DNA of 64,000 nt from Larix kaempferi (lineage: Eukaryota > Streptophyta > Pinopsida > Pinales > Pinaceae). The notes beneath the pieces were generated by a model, which saw only the letters and a program-made list of their open reading frames with translations, was not told the DNA's origin and ran no database searches. Position 1 is the stretch's first letter. Every line of letters starts with the position of its first letter. Made by a program: the position numbers and the translations under genes. The stretch lies in the NCBI GenBank assembly GCA_027924585.1, contig BSBM01000486.1, positions 46,702,001 through 46,766,000 of the forward strand. Reading direction: 5' to 3'. Positions 10,156 to 24,100 of this stretch are shown piece after piece.

Positions 10156-13040
10156 CTAAGATCTTTATGCCTCACGTCCTTTGTTTGAATCTATAATATT
10201 CTGATAACGGAGGGAGAGCACTGCTTCATATAATTGCAGCAGGAACACACCTGAAACGTCTACAATCACGTTTTCTCTCGAGTCTTATGACCTATGCTTC
10301 TATGATGAGGTTTGAGGTCTTCAGTGAACCCCAATTCACCACAATTAAAGAAACCTGCTGTATGGAAAGGTAGTAGGTGAGCTTGGTGCCGGTGAGCTTT
10401 CAATCGACTACGTACTCGCCCTGCAGTTCCTACAAGCGTCAAGGACCTGCCAAATATTTAAGGGTTGCACTGACCTTTTAATGCCTGCAGTGAACGAGCT
10501 ACCTGGCTGACGCAAGCCCGCTACCAGGGCCTGGGGCACCACATCCCAGGCAAACGTCACTAGCACGACACCAATAAAAAGCCAGATAAATAAGTTTTTA
10601 AAAAATAAATTACATTAAAAATAAAAACAAACTATAAAAAAACCATATAGAATTGCAAAAATTTGAATTCAAAACCTAAACTAATAGCTCGACTCGAATC
10701 ATAAATGTCAAGGACATAACAAGGACATAATAATTGTATGATAGTGTTTTAATAATGGGTATATGTGGTAGGTTTTAAGTTTCATGAACTGTAAAGAGGT
10801 TTCAAGTTTTATAATAAAGTTATAATACTGAATGATAGTGTTAATGATAGTTATATGAAAAGGAATGGTGATTTAATAATGGTTAGTTGTAAATGGTTGT
10901 ATCTCAAAACATAAAGAGTTTTATGGAAGATTCTCTATTATAATAGAATAGAAACTTTATAAGGGAGATTATAATATATATAAATAATAAATATTTTACT
11001 AAAAAATATTAATTATTTTTATTTGTATTATCCAAATTATTGAGTCATTAAATTTGATGATAATTAATATATTGTTCAATATTTTTTAATTAAAAATTCA
11101 TATCTATGTGTAAATTAATAATTAATGATAACAAATTTTGTGATGGTGAATACTATGTTAAAAAATTTAGTTTGATCATTTATTAAGGATTTATATATGT
11201 TTGTGATTTCTAGCTTCCATGTTAAGAAATGTTTTATAATTTTAAGATTATTTGTGTTTGAATTTTTTAAATCAGCGTTTCGAAACATTTGAGTTCATCT
11301 TCATGTTTGAATGAATCACTAGAAAGACAACAAGCTAGCAAAACTATTAATATAGATTGCATAAGGGGGAAAGTGCATGAAACATTGATATGCAAAAATC
11401 AATTGCAATTAATCCTAAACTTTTATTGTTGAATTCATATATATGTATAAGAGGCTTTGATTTGTGTGTGTGGGTGATACATGTAAAATATTGGTATAAC
11501 ATAATACGCGTAGTCTAAAAGTTCTACAATTTCAAACGGAAAATCTTGATTTTTTTGACATGATTTTGAAAAAATCGGACGGACAATTTTAAAAATCATG
11601 GTTACAACTCTCAAACTCTAAAGTTTTGGGTGCCCTGAGGGTTTTTTATGTTGTTGAATCCATTTCTACCATCAAAATCGCCATTAAAACACAGTTAAAT
11701 TTAGATTTTGCAAAATAAAAGACGTCGGATTCCAGTGAAAAGCCCCGTTTGAGCCAAATCATTGAATTTTTAGACAACTCCTAACATAATATAATTGTTG
11801 TATGTTTAAAGTTATTTCATCATTTACATTTTTATTTTTTTTAAATCAAGGAGGGGGATCAACCTTTACAAATGCTTTGGTTGAGACCATTGAGTAGTCA
11901 TAAATAACTTGTCAATTGTCGTTTGGGCAAGGCATTACCTTTGTACCCTTCACCCAACCCGAGGCCCGTCACAACTAACCCAAAATCAAACCGTATGCCC
12001 CCTAATGGTACTCACTATACCTATGGTACTATTGTTGGGTTTGAACTTGGGATCTCTTGAAATCTAAGGACCAAAGAAGGCCTAGATAACTAGCGAAGTT
12101 ACATGCATAACCTAAAATGTCAATGCTAATTACTTAAGTTAATCTACAACGATATTATGGTAAGTTTACACCAACCATTATAATAGGCTTATATCCTTTG
12201 GTGAATAGTGACACGTGATTGAAATCCACTCTAAATTGCTCGACTTTGATAAATATTTCTATGATTTGTAACCATATAAAAGATAAAAAATCATGTTGGA
12301 ATGCATTGAGAATTCTTACATAAATGAGTACCTTCTCTCATTAGGTGATCACGTTACCTCCTAATTTGTATATTAGGTGGATTTCTTGTGAGTCGCCAAA
12401 GTTGTGAACATTTACAATGTTCATCGTCAGTGTTCAAAAGTTCATCAGGCCAATTTTTGGCCCTTTGCAAAGTTTGCACGTCCAGACCACCTTGGAGGAA
12501 TTGTAATAAGTTGGTCTAAGCACGATCTTTTTATAAAAGGATTGGCCTACCTTAGGTTTGGCTATCAATGGGATACTCTAGTGTTTTTTCCTTAGGAATT
12601 ATGCATTGTGCTTCAGTGGCGTATACTTCCTGAGTTTTTCACTCATACCTCCAAAGCTGGAGTATTTTCCATGGTGGTTGAACCTAGGGAGGTTATTAAA
12701 TCCTATGTGTCTATGTCTTTTTCACATGCTAGCCATAAATATTGAGTCATATGGACATGTACTAGGTCCCTTAGGATTTTCTTTTAGTTCAGACAAAAAT
12801 AAAATTCCCGTTTAAATAGGTTTTTTTAATAATTTAATTAAAAAAACCAAAAAAGTGATAAAAGTGTGGTTATGAGGTGAAATTTTCCATGGGGGTTCTC
12901 ATTTTCTAACCCAGAACACCCACAAAACCCCTAAACCCACTTTTCCTAAGTTTTGAGTGAATATTACTCACTTTAATAAAAATTCTCTTAAATAATTACG
13001 GAGAATTATTTAATTAAAATAAAAAAGTTTGGAGAAAAAT
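10156..13040. other. No gene recognised; AT-rich intergenic DNA
   Basis: Apart from a small GC-richer patch near 10380-10560, the sequence is strongly AT-rich. Short open frames at 12404-12815 lack recognisable domains. The stretch near 11470-12060 reads like old repeat DNA, but I could not assign it to a family. Confidence 0.5.
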
Positions 13041-15980
13041 CAATTTCTCTAAAATTGAGGGATCGAGGCCAAATAAAGGCCCAGTTGACATGGAAATCAC
13101 TATCGGGGATTAATCCAATCAAATCTGATCAGCTTCAGATCAACTCCTGAGCACTGCAAGCTATTATTCCTCGAGAAATGCGCCCTCCTTCCATGCATGG
13201 GTGACTTTGCTTATGTGAGAGGAATCTATTTGATGGGAGTTGTTTACTATGCTATGATGGGAGCCACTCTCATGAGGTGGCATCCACCTCACCCTAAGGC
13301 GCCAACCAAGAGCCATTTAATGCATTACTCCATCCTCAAATCACTCCATCGATGGAGAGTTGCGCCCTCTTGCCTAGGAAGCTTCTAGACTCACCCTATC
13401 CTTCTTCATTTTTCTATAAAAACAAGTACTTGATCCTCATTCAAGAAGGATGCAAGGAACCTCTGCTTAACTGTATAATGTAATTTTCTTATCATTTTGG
13501 AATAAAGTTGAGACTTTGCAGGTCCATGTTGTGCAAGGATTCTTATGGTGAATGCATGATTTAATTGTTGAGGTGATACCCTTCTAATATCTTTTCTTCT
13601 TATGCAAGTGTATTAATCTATTATATATCTTAAAATATTATCATTCTAGTCCATAGAGTAAGCATTTGAAGGCTTCAATTTGTTTGCTTGTGTGAAGTTT
13701 TCCAAGATTTGAATGAACAAATTGTAGTAAGTTATATTGATGTTTCTTCAATCTTTGTTTATGTAGCACACTAGATTTGATCTCCCTTGCTTCGAAGTTT
13801 TGTAGATTTGCAGGTTCACCAAGCGTGAAGGCGAGCTTGAGCTCAATTGCATCTTGTTCATCTTCACAAAATACTTTGGGTCTAATTCTCCTTGTTTTGC
13901 AGGATCTTCAAGTTCTTCTTCAATATTCAAGTTTGAGCTTGAATCCTTCTTCCTTCCTTTAAAACTTCAATCAAACTCTCTTTTTCCCTTTTTTGTTTAA
14001 AGAAAACAAGTAGATTTGAATTTAAAAGTTTCATTTCAAGAATTTATTTGCTTCATTCATAGATCTAGAGAGCTTCAAAATAATCATAAGTTTAGATCTA
14101 TTTCATGCTAAGTACTTGTAGTAAATTTATTGAGCATCTTTCCAAGTACTAGATTGTAAATTTTGGATGTATTTATATGTACTAATCCACTAATAAAATT
14201 TTAGTGTTTGCTGGTTTTTAGTGTTCGCCTTACAGGAAAGTGAGGAAATGAAGCTTTTTTTAGCATAAACTATAAAATCTCCCCTCTCTTCATTCCCTTT
14301 CTTTCCCTCAGCTTTTCCTAAAAGCTCAAAGTCTCTTGAATCTCGCTTTTAGTGGATCAACAACGCTCTCTATCAGAGAGTTAACTTACTTGTAATTTTT
14401 AATAAAAGATCAAGTGGTATTACGGCTCCCACACCCCTCTTCCCCCATTTGAGGGAAGCTTGTATATGTCCTTGATTTGCTTATTTTTATTATTTATTGT
14501 CTTACATGCATCTTAGTTAGATTAGTATCATGCTAGGATAGTTTTCATTTTGCAAGAGTTAAAATCAAAATCGGAAGTTTCTTAAAAGTTTTGCAATTTG
14601 CATAAGTCCATCTTTTCTCAAAGCTTTACTTTTCACAAAGTTTCAAAGTTACTTTTTCTTAAAATTGCAAAAGTCTAAAGTTACTAAAAGATTCTTTTTC
14701 ACAAATTCAAAGTTGTTTCAAGTTTTACTTTTGCAAAATAAAAAATCATTTAAACTTTGCATTTAGTCTTTTTCTTAGATTTGTTGCAAGCTAAACCGAA
14801 TACTAACCCCCTTGCTTTCCCGAGTACGGTCTTTGACCTGAAATAAACTCTTGGGTAGTAATTAGACAACTTGTAGTTTTTTTTGCTTTATTTACATTAA
14901 GTACTTTGTATCTTTTTTCCGTTGGTTAAGTTTTTATTTACTCATCAAAATCTCTTGAATCTTGCTTTTAGTGGATCAAGAGTGCTCTCTATCGGAGAGT
15001 TTTTATTTTTCTCAAAATCTCTTGAATCTTTCCTTTGTGGATCAAGAGTGCTCTCTGTCGGAGAGTTTAATAATTCGAATTGACATTTGTAAACACCATG
15101 TATGCTCTACCCCTCGCAGGCTAGTCTGAGCTTTGTGATATCAAAAATGGTTGTTTGCACTTTATAATTTTTTCACATTTAATTGATCCACTCATTCTAA
15201 TAAAATCAAGCCCCTCTAAAACAAACGAAAATCCGTCGTTACTGTTAAGTGATCAAGTGGAAAATTTTTGACTAAGGATGCGGGAACAACTGGAAGGCGA
15301 CCTCAGACCACAATTAGACTACACCCTTGGTGGTGTAGTGTTGAACACCGCTCTCGAGACTCCAATCCAGCCCACATGTCCTTGTACGAAGCCACTTAGA
15401 TCATAATCCAAACACATTCCCCGTACCACAAGGTATATCGGGAATCCCCTCTTCCCCCATTAATCAACTCATTCTCTCAAAATATTTAATAAAATAAACA
15501 AAGAACATTCACACAATAGTTTCAATACAACACTCAACAATCAGTGAAGTTCCATTAGCATTGGTCTCAATCACTTGCAATCATATTTTCATACTTCTAT
15601 TTTTAATTTCACAAGTTTTTGTTTATTTTATGATTATGTCATGTTGTGGATGTGTTTCAATTTATCTGCAAGAATACTTGGTTGAACTTTGTTAATTCAT
15701 TTCATAAAATCCTAAATAACACTCTTCCCATCACTAAACACAAAACTTAAAAAGACTTAGTAACATTTTTTAGTAGTGTCTACCCCCCTTGGATTCGATT
15801 AGGATTTTTCCTAAACGGAGGAGTCGGGATCAAGTGACAACACCTGACTCGATACTTGCCCCCAAGTCCACACCGAGTAGCTTCAAAATATTTATGCTGT
15901 GCTTCCCCCCGAGTGTGCATTTCGGTGGCAACATAGGTAATAACAGTTCAATTCTAACATTGGATTGTAAGGGGAGGGGA
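13040..15980 (+). mobile_element. Possible LTR and leader of a degenerate retroelement
   Basis: A plus-strand TATA box (CTATAAAAAC, 13414-13423) is followed about 80 bp later by AATAAA (13501-13506) and then a long C/T-rich region without coding. This resembles the R/U5 and leader layout of the Tat-like elements elsewhere in the window. A 50-bp double-hairpin module occurs three times between 14332 and 15067. I could not find LTR termini, a PBS or a target duplication, so the assignment rests on general layout only. Confidence 0.3.
14332..15067 (+). repeat. 50-bp double-hairpin module, three copies
   Basis: Copies lie at 14332-14382, 14951-15001 and 15018-15067. Each starts TCTCTTGAATC, passes through GTGGATCAA and ends with a CTCTC-loop-GAGAG stem (CTCTCTATCGGAGAG in copy two). 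In copies two and three CTCTTGA can pair with TCAAGAG, so two successive hairpins form. Copy one lacks the full first stem. Confidence 0.85.
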
Positions 15981-16888
15981 ATAACACACGAGAGAGAGAA
16001 TTATTAAACTATTTCATAATCTAAACCTATGATGTAGTGGAAATTAAACATAAGGCAGGGTGATTCAGATGGTATAAAAGTTGTGGATTGGTGAAGGTTG
16101 ATTTGCAAGGATGCAAACCTTGTGGGCAACGAAGTTAATTGCAAATTACGTAAGATTTGAAGTACAATTATAGTGGTGTGCAAACTACTATAAAAATAAG
16201 TTATAAGGTTAAAAAAAAATTAATGACATAGAATTTTCTTGTGAGTGTAGAGATGTTGACAAATCTTTATACTAGTCAAAATATTAAATATAAATAATTT
16301 CTTAAACTTTTGTAATTTTTTTAAGGTATATTTTATCATAAATATGTGATAGTTTTTTTACATAAAACAAGTTTTATCTTATATAAAATTGGACAAATAT
16401 TCATTTTCAAGCACCTAATCATTTTGGAAATTTTCTGGAAAAAAAAAGCAAATAACTGGTATCAACACCTAAAATGTTTTTTGGGTGACTTCTTATAAAC
16501 AACAACAAAGGTGTTGAAAGCTGCAAGAATCAACTATGTAGATCTAAGTGAACCAAAGTGAACCACTACACCAAATTGCATGGATCTCATAACGTCCATA
16601 ATGTTTGCAAGTTATAAAGATGTTAAAATATTTAGATATTGTATTAACACAAACCAAATTGACCTAAGTTGTAAAGATAATTTGCAGAAGACCTATAAAA
16701 GCTACAAGAAGAAATGTAGTGCTACAAAAATCAATAGAGGAAGAACCATTATACTAATTAGTTGGAAAAATATGGTCGTTTAAAAAGTTAACTCGAAATA
16801 TTAATATAAGAAGATGTAATCTAAATATTGAAAGAGGGAGCTACATTAAATATGTGTAAGCTCTCGGATTTGTTGTTTCCAATTTTTA
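15981..16888. other. No gene recognised
   Basis: AT-rich DNA upstream of the chromovirus LTR. A 67-codon plus-strand frame at 16580-16783 has no recognisable motif. Confidence 0.5.
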
Positions 16889-17349
16889 TGTTATTGGTAA
16901 TGTAATTTATTTAACCCCATAATTATAGATCAAAATAACAAAATGCGATAAAATACTCGTGTTGAACATAAAATACAAGAGATAAATAGATAAAATTTGA
17001 GAAAGAAGACTTGTATTAGTGATATCCAAAGGAGAGAGCAATGTTTACTTGCATCTATGAGGGGGAAACCACCCATAAGTAGAGATCCAAATACAATATC
17101 AGTCATTGATCACTTGACACAACCTTCTACTATATATATAGTACATCGATAGCAAAAATCCTAACTACCTATGGTCCCATTATTAAAGAGGATTGACCAC
17201 TTAGTGGATTTGAATAAAGAGGACCCTTTTACATTAAGTAACCATCAAATAACTATCAAATAGGCTTTAGCCAAAGAACATGACCCCATACATCAATAAA
17301 GTACTCCTAAGTGTCCTCAAAGTAGGGTTGTTAAGGTAGGACCCCAACA
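16889..17349 (-). repeat. 3' LTR of a Tekay/Del-like chromovirus fragment (461 bp)
   Basis: On the minus strand it starts TGTTGGGGTCCTACC at 17349 and ends AATAACA at 16889. It is preceded by a polypurine tract (GAAGGGGGAGGG, within 17350-17365), exactly where a 3' LTR should start. Its ends are TG...CA. The 5' LTR is missing, so no target duplication can be tested. Confidence 0.7.
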
Positions 17350-18915
17350 TACCCTCCCCCTTCGAAAGCATTATTGTCCTCAAGGCTGGAGATGGGGAAA
17401 CTAATGCAAAATGTTTGTCAATTCCCAAGTAGCATATTCTGGTTGCATATCCCTCCATTGGATTATAACTTATTAGTTAGTGCATTGGCGTAGGCGACGC
17501 TCTCGAGTGGCAGCTAAAACATATTTATGGTGGATCCAAACGGATCCTTCTTCATCAAGTTCTAGCAATGTAGTTTGAACTCAACAATTTTGTCCTATAA
17601 CCTTGTTCAAACAAGAAACATGAAATGTTGGGTGGATCTTGGCGTGTACTGGAAGGGTTAATTTTTAAGCAACATGTCCAATGCATAATATAATCTGATA
17701 TGGGCCATAAAATTTTGGTGCCAACTTTTGATGACCTTTATCTTTTAGATATGTCTACTTATAGGGTTGGAGATGAAGGAACACCCGATTCCCTACTTCA
17801 AAGGAACGTTTTAAGCGATGTTGGTCTACCTATTGTTTCATGCAGTTCTAAGCCATGGCCAAATTTTCCTTAAGTGTGTCGAGAATGGCTTCTTCAGTTT
17901 GAAGCATATTATCAACTGCATGTACCATTGAGGTCCCTAGTATATATGAAACTAATGAAAGTGGTGGTTGGCCATATACAACTTCATATGGGATCAATTT
18001 TGTAGCATCATGATAAGTGGTATTATATCACTATTCAACCAAATCTAACCACTACAACCACTAGTGCTGCATTTCAAAGATGAAACATCTCAAATATATG
18101 TTTCTAAACACTTGTTGACTGCTTCTATATGACCATCCATTTGGTGATGATAAGTTGTGTTCATTTGCAACTAAGTGCCCTATAGTTTGAACAATTCTTG
18201 CCAAAAAAATTCAGTGAATGTGGGATCCATATAAGACACAATGGAAATGGGCATACCGTGGAGATTAGAAATTTGATCAAAATAAACTTGGGCGCCCATT
18301 GTTGGTGTAAAGGAGTGTTGTAGGGAAATAAAGTGAGCATATTTGGAAAGTCGATCAATTACCACCATGATGCCTAATTTGTTTCCTGGTTTTGGAAGAC
18401 ATGCTATAAAATCCATGGAGATGCTCATATAAATAGTGGCTAGTATTGACAATGGTTGCAATGCCCCTAGAGTCTCCACTATCTCATCCTTGTTGCTTTG
18501 GTATTTGTCACATTTAATCACAAAAGTATGTATTTCCTTTTTCATTCCTTCCCAAGAGAAAGATCACCTAGTGCATTCATAGGTTTTATGAAATCTTAAA
18601 TGACCAGCTATAGGAGATGAATGCAACTTTCTAGTATCTTTTGTTTTAAAGTTGAATTTGATACTAGAAAAAGGCAACCATTATAGCACAATGTTTCTTG
18701 TTTCCAAGTGTATCCTTTGGAAGGATTAGGGTCATGTTGAATTCATTTTGTGAGATTATCATGAGATGCAACATCATTGGTCAACCACTCTTGTTGTGCT
18801 TCTACTAATCATACTATTACTAGTGAGAATAAAGCAAATAAATTTTGTCCTTCCTCATATTTCTCGGACAATGCATTTGCGATGACATTATTGTTTGTGG
18901 AATTATGCAACATGG
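17350..18915 (-). pseudogene. pol: Chromovirus pol 3' end: RNase H end, integrase, chromodomain
   Basis: This is a decayed gypsy integrase. Reading down the minus strand, the RNase H end NVIANALSEKYEEGQ lies near 18900-18840, the HHCC zinc finger is at 18640-18500 (SSPIAGHLRFHKTYE, then KCDKYQSNK), and the catalytic core is at 18460-18180 with the first Asp in SISMDFIACLPKP and the second in SYMDPTFTEFF. The third acidic residue is kept in HIEAVNKCLE at about 18150. A chromodomain-like end (IQWRDMQPEYATWE, about 17450) and LEDNNAFEGGG just before the polypurine tract complete it. Several stops and frameshifts break it. RT, protease and gag are absent; the fragment begins abruptly near 18915. 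Confidence 0.8.
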
Positions 18916-20317
18916 GTTAGCAAAAACCATGATCTAAGGGTTGGAACTTATATTACAAAATCTTAGAGTACTCAAAGCAAATAACCATTAGCAAATTTAA
19001 ATAATAAATCAAAATATGAATCTACTCAAAAACACTAATAGAAAGAAGAGAATTCATATAAGGAATAATGATTTACATTAGTATTTACCAATGAATAAGG
19101 AAATATTACAATGCACACACCTAAGAGTAGTTTGATAGAGTGAAGGTGTTCTCTAATGTTTCCCTACCAGGAGGGTCTTTTTCTTTCTTGAAGGAATTGT
19201 ATTCAAATCTATTGGGAAAATGGTAGCATAATTTGATCTAGGATAATAATAATGAAATATGGAATGGTAATGGATCATTATATGGATTATGGATGGAAAT
19301 AATGTGACCTCTCATGGTTTCTTTATAAACGTTTTTTGAGAAACCTAGAAAAATCCTCTCTTTCTCTTTCTTCAATTTGGGTGGAAAGCTTAACTCCAGG
19401 TAGTTTATTAGTAACATGATATTTTCATCTCATAATTGTTGCTCTTGTGTTTGCAAGCGCTTTAGTCGAGATGAAAAAAGCCTGATTTTTAGAGAAAAGT
19501 CTAGAGATTCCCAAATTTGGTGCTTTGAGGGGTAGTGTAGTTTTTAGGGAATCTTTTATGCTGGGAGAGAAGGTTATCTACACTAGGACAGTACAGAATA
19601 TTGGCCAAAAATTGCATTGGACTTAATGAAGTCAAATTTTGTTGGGAGGAGGGCTCTTGATGGTCAATTTGTCGAGAGGTTTCCAATTTTACTAAGAAGG
19701 CTAACATGATGGGATGGAGGTATTGATGTTGATGGTTATGCATGTGAATATGATGTATTGTTGTGATGAAGAACTCTAATAGCACAAGGGAGCAAAATAA
19801 TACTAATAACAATTTCCGCTTGGTGTATGAGGTTAAGATCACATCATATGAACGAAATACACCATAGTTGATTTTATGTGGAAAAAGGAGGTGTACCAAG
19901 AAAGGAGTGGAGCAATCTAAGAAGGAGAATTGCCCCGCAAAGAGCAAGGGAGGACCACCTACAAAAACAAAAAAATGAAGTCATGAGTAGTGAATGAGAT
20001 CTCAATAAAGGCAATTAGGGTATACCCATACTCATCGATATGTCCCATTTTTATAAGAGGGTTCAAGACTTGGTGAAGTTGGGTCTATAATAAAAAGAAG
20101 GAATCGTGGAAAATAGGTGTCCATGGGAGAGTATACTAATGAGACCATGGCAAAGAGGAAGACATGTCATAGTACAAAAATAAAAATAACTAGGTGATTG
20201 TACAGTCGGAGTAAAAGAAATGCAAAATAAGGGTTTCATCAAATCGGACAATCTAACCACTAGAAAACTTTTTCGCCGTGTTGAAAAAAAAGAGGATGCA
20301 ATCTAAAAAAGAAGTCG
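18916..20317. other. No gene recognised between two chromovirus copies
   Basis: A minus-strand frame of 148 codons (19501-19947) is preceded by a T-rich tract ending in TAG that could pass for a splice acceptor. However, its protein is low in complexity and matches nothing I know. The remainder is AT-rich and unassigned. Confidence 0.4.
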
Positions 20318-21201
20318 TGATCCGTAAAATGTCATGGATATTCCATTGGAATAGTTCATAACAATGGATCTTACAACTTAGTTATTTTTATTAGGTTACT
20401 AATTAACTGGAAATGAAAGGAAACTGACTATAGCAAAGAAATACACAATCCACAAAAATAAACACAAGATATACCATGGGAAAACCCACTATGGGGAAAA
20501 ACCCAACTAGAAATGAGGACTATGCCTTGCTCTTTTCTTCTCCAATATGCATTACAAATTCAAAGAAAGTGGTACTCTCTATGGAGCTACCTATTACTTT
20601 GTGGCCATAATGGCTACTACAAGATCTCCTACTTCCTTAGTTCATCTCTACTATCCACTCATGTGTTGTTTCTCAACTATGGAACAATACATAACCTCAA
20701 AATAATGAAACCCCTTCTTTTCCTAGTGGCTCGGTATTTAACATAGCCTGATAATCATATAGGGTTAAGTTTAGGGTTTTTCCATGCCCCAACTCTCTAT
20801 TAGGGTTAGGTTTTTGGACCTTCTAGAATTTTCTTGGATGTAAACAAGTGACTAGCTCCACATGTGTGAGAAACGAGTGCTGTCGTGGAATCCAGTTAGT
20901 ACCATGGTGATTAACTGGAGACGTCAACTTTTGAGAGGCATAAATTCCTCATATGGACTCCAATTGAGGTGATTCTCGCACTGTTGGAAAGGTATCGGTG
21001 TGTAGAATATGGAATCTTGGACCAAAAAAGATGCCATTTAAGCCCTCAAAATGGCCCCTGAAGGTTTTAGATGGTTTTTTACCCCAAATGTGAAAAGTAA
21101 AACCTACCCCTAAAATGGGCCCCACAAGCCAATTCTTCCAATATTCCAAACCCGAAAGCTACAAATAGGTGACAAATTATATATTGATCCATTTTGAATC
21201 A
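20318..21201 (-). repeat. 3' LTR of a minus-strand chromovirus (884 bp)
   Basis: The minus-strand copy begins TGATTCAAAATGG at 21201, right after a purine-rich tract, and ends ...GGATCA at 20318. Its end (plus strand TGATCCGTAAAATGTCATGG) closely matches the 27-bp remnant of the 5' LTR at 25863-25889 (TGATCCATAAACTGAGGTAG), which ties the two ends into one element. Confidence 0.7.
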
Positions 21202-21249
21202 CATATCCCCATTTTGGGAGGATTTTGGTCCCCAAAATATTTTATTAAA

Positions 21250-22560
21250 TCAGGTGAGGAAATGTTTCCTCTACCTTCTCCTTGGAGTACCATTTAGCCT
21301 TGTCTGGAAGTTGTCCTTTCAACCCCACTTGCCATAGTTCATATTGTCCCCGCCTGGTAGTTCTCGAATTCTTTTGCAACACTATGTTTTCTACTAACTA
21401 TGCCTAATCCTATGGTGTTAATTCCTCTACAGAAGGTAAGACCTACTCATCTTCTCGATCCAACATGGAAGGTTCATAGAGTTTCAGGTTTTCCACATTC
21501 ATTACGGAGTAAATGCGCATGTATGGGGGTAGAGTGAGTCTGTAGGTATTATCTCCCACCTTCTACAATACCTCAAAATGGCCATACATCATATCCTTTA
21601 TCTTCTTACCTAGACCCTATAGTATTTCCTTATTTAGGCGTAACCATAGATTGTCTCCCACTTTGAATGATTTTTCAACCCAATGTTGGTCATGCCTAAA
21701 CTTGTATTTTTCCTGCGACTTTGTCAATGCTTCTTGTACTTGAAAATGGATCTTCCTATTCTTATCAATGAACTTTTTATCTCTCAATGCTTCACCTATG
21801 ATGTCTTCTCTCACTCCCCCTTTTTCTCCATATACAACATCTAGAGGTGAAGGTGGCAAATATCCAAAACAAGTTTTAAAAGGTGACTTACCAATGGAAG
21901 CGTGGACTACTATATTATAAGAGTGTTGAATATAGATCAAGTTTTCATGCCAAGTCCTCAAATGCTTATGATTTTAACCTCTAAAAAAATGCACAAAGTC
22001 TCGTTAACTACTTATATCTGCCCATCTTTCTGTGGATGGAATGCTATAGATCTCTTCAATTTCATGTTCATTTTGTCCCAAAGTGTAGTCCATAAGGCAC
22101 TAAGAAATATGGTATCCTTGTCTGAGATGATGCTCTTGGGTATCCCAAAGTGCACCTGGGCCTATTCAAAGAACATGTTTGTTGCTTCATGTCCTATTGT
22201 GGTCTTTTTACAAGGCATAATAATGCACATCTTGTGAATTTTGTTAACTACCACAAATAGATAGTCATGTCCCTTCCTAGTGGTTGGAAGACCACCCAAA
22301 AAATCCATGGAGATGCTCTCCTATGGTGTCACAAGAACATGTAAGGGATGGTATATTAGACCTTACTTCCTATTAATAGGCTTGCTTGTACAACAAAGTA
22401 TGCATTCTCTAATAAACCATGATACATCTTCTTGCATTCTAGGCCAATAAACATACATCTATAAGTTTGCAATTGTCTTCCCTACACCAAAATTCCCAGC
22501 AACTTTGGAGGTGTGTGCCTCTTTGATAAGCTACAATCTCTCACCTATAGGAACACAGAG
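21250..22560 (-). pseudogene. pol: Chromovirus integrase with chromodomain-like C-terminus
   Basis: The HHCC finger is visible (HTSKVAGNFGVGKTIANL with the later CILCC pair, 22520-22390). The catalytic core has SISMDFLGGLPTTRKG and SDKDTIFLSALW; the third acidic position (QI*VVNE) is a stop, so the active site is lost. Beyond the core come YIQHSYNIVVHASIGKSPF and the GDNTYRLTLPPYMRIYSVMN segment near 21560. A chromodomain-like end (RTTRRGQYELWQVGLKG, about 21340) closes the frame just before the LTR. Confidence 0.78.
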
Positions 22561-22599
22561 CTTGTTCAACTTGTATAGTAACCCATCCTAGAGATGATA

Positions 22600-24100
22600 G
22601 TCATCCTTGCTATCACCTTCTTCTACATGGAATTGGCCTTACAGTTGCTAAAATACCTCCTTAAAGTCCTCCTATTCTATGTATTCCTCCTTGTATGCAT
22701 CATGGGTAAAAGGTTCCATGTGCATAAGAGTTCCCAAAGCTATAATCTTGGTTGTAGGTGGCCTTAAGAGCATGCCTTCTAGATTTTATGTATTGTCCTT
22801 CTTATATTTGATGATTAGATGGAATCGTTGTAAGAATTCCATCCACTTATAATGTATGGTCTGGTGTAGCTTACTCTAAGCCTCCAAATATTGTAGTGGC
22901 TAGTGATTAGCGTGAATGGCAGTGTCCTTGTCCATAAGATAGTGTTTCCACTTCTTAATATCTTGAACCAAAGCTTAGGGTTCCTTATCATAGGTAGGGT
23001 AGTTTAGGACTCCCCCATGAAACATTTCATAACTATAGCATATTGGCCTTCCTCCTTGCATCAGAATCACTTTGATGGCATGCCCACTTGCATCTAACTC
23101 CAATTCGAAAGGATTCTACAAGTTGGGAAGTGCAAGAACCAGTGCATGACTGATCTTTCACTTGAGGTCTTCAAAGGTTTTCTATTGGTTATTTGCCCAC
23201 TAGAAACCCTTGTTACTGACTGTTATGGAATGGAGAGGTGCAACTGCAATTGAAAAGGAAGCTATGAACTTCCAAAGGTATTGTGTTTCCCCCAAAAAGC
23301 TCCTAACTTCAATGACATTTGTTGGAGTTGGCCAGTTAGAGATGGCTTCCATCTTTGTAGGATCAATATTGAGTTCCCCTCTACCAATCATATAGCTTAA
23401 ATACACCAATGACTACTAGGAAATTTCACATTTTGTCAAAATAGCCAACATCTGGTGCTTTTTTAGTCTGTAACACCTGCTTGATATGTGAGATATGTTC
23501 TGGAGTCCTAGGTAGCACTATAAACCAATATGCCATCTAGATATACTATAACAAACGAATCTAAGAAATGAAATAATATATCATTCATCAAATGCATAAT
23601 GTAGCTAGTGCATTGCATCAACCAAATGGAATTACTAACCATTCATATAGACCCTGCCTAGTCTTGAAGGCGGTCTTCCAAGTTATTCCTTCACTCGCAC
23701 ATGGTGATATCCCGTTTTCATATCCAACTTGGTGAAGTACTTGGCATGCTGCATTTAATCTAACAAATCATCGATCATGGGAAGAGGGTACCGATTCTTG
23801 AGTGTGATCTTGAATTCTCTGTAGTCGATGCACATCCTCCAAGTCTCATCCTTCTTGGGTACTATGATGATAGGTGACCCACAAGGTGAGTTGGTTGGTT
23901 GGATCACACCCTACTCCAATAATTGTTGCCACTGCTTCTTCACTTCGTTTGCTTCTATGATAGATTGCATGTATAGTTCGATGTTCGGCAATGGAGAATC
24001 TGGTAATAGTTGTATCTCATGTTCCACCTCCCTCTCAGGAGGTATCCCCTTAGGCTCTCAGAACACTTCTTTATAGGCCTGCAAAATATTTTCCAATTGG
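22600..24100 (-). pseudogene. pol: Chromovirus reverse transcriptase and RNase H remnant
   Basis: RT motifs can be read on the minus strand: [20 protein letters not shown] then [20 protein letters not shown] near 23850-23780, and FTKLDMKTGYHHVRV near 23740. RT ends with IDPTKMEAISNWPTPTNVIE and FLGETQYLWKFIASFS (23400-23220). The YxDD box region is damaged. RNase H follows down to about 22600 with many stops. Confidence 0.75.

Noticed and set aside
19501-19947. 148-codon minus-strand frame with an upstream acceptor-like tract
   Set aside because: Low-complexity His/Leu/Ser-rich translation, no recognised family and no partner exons.
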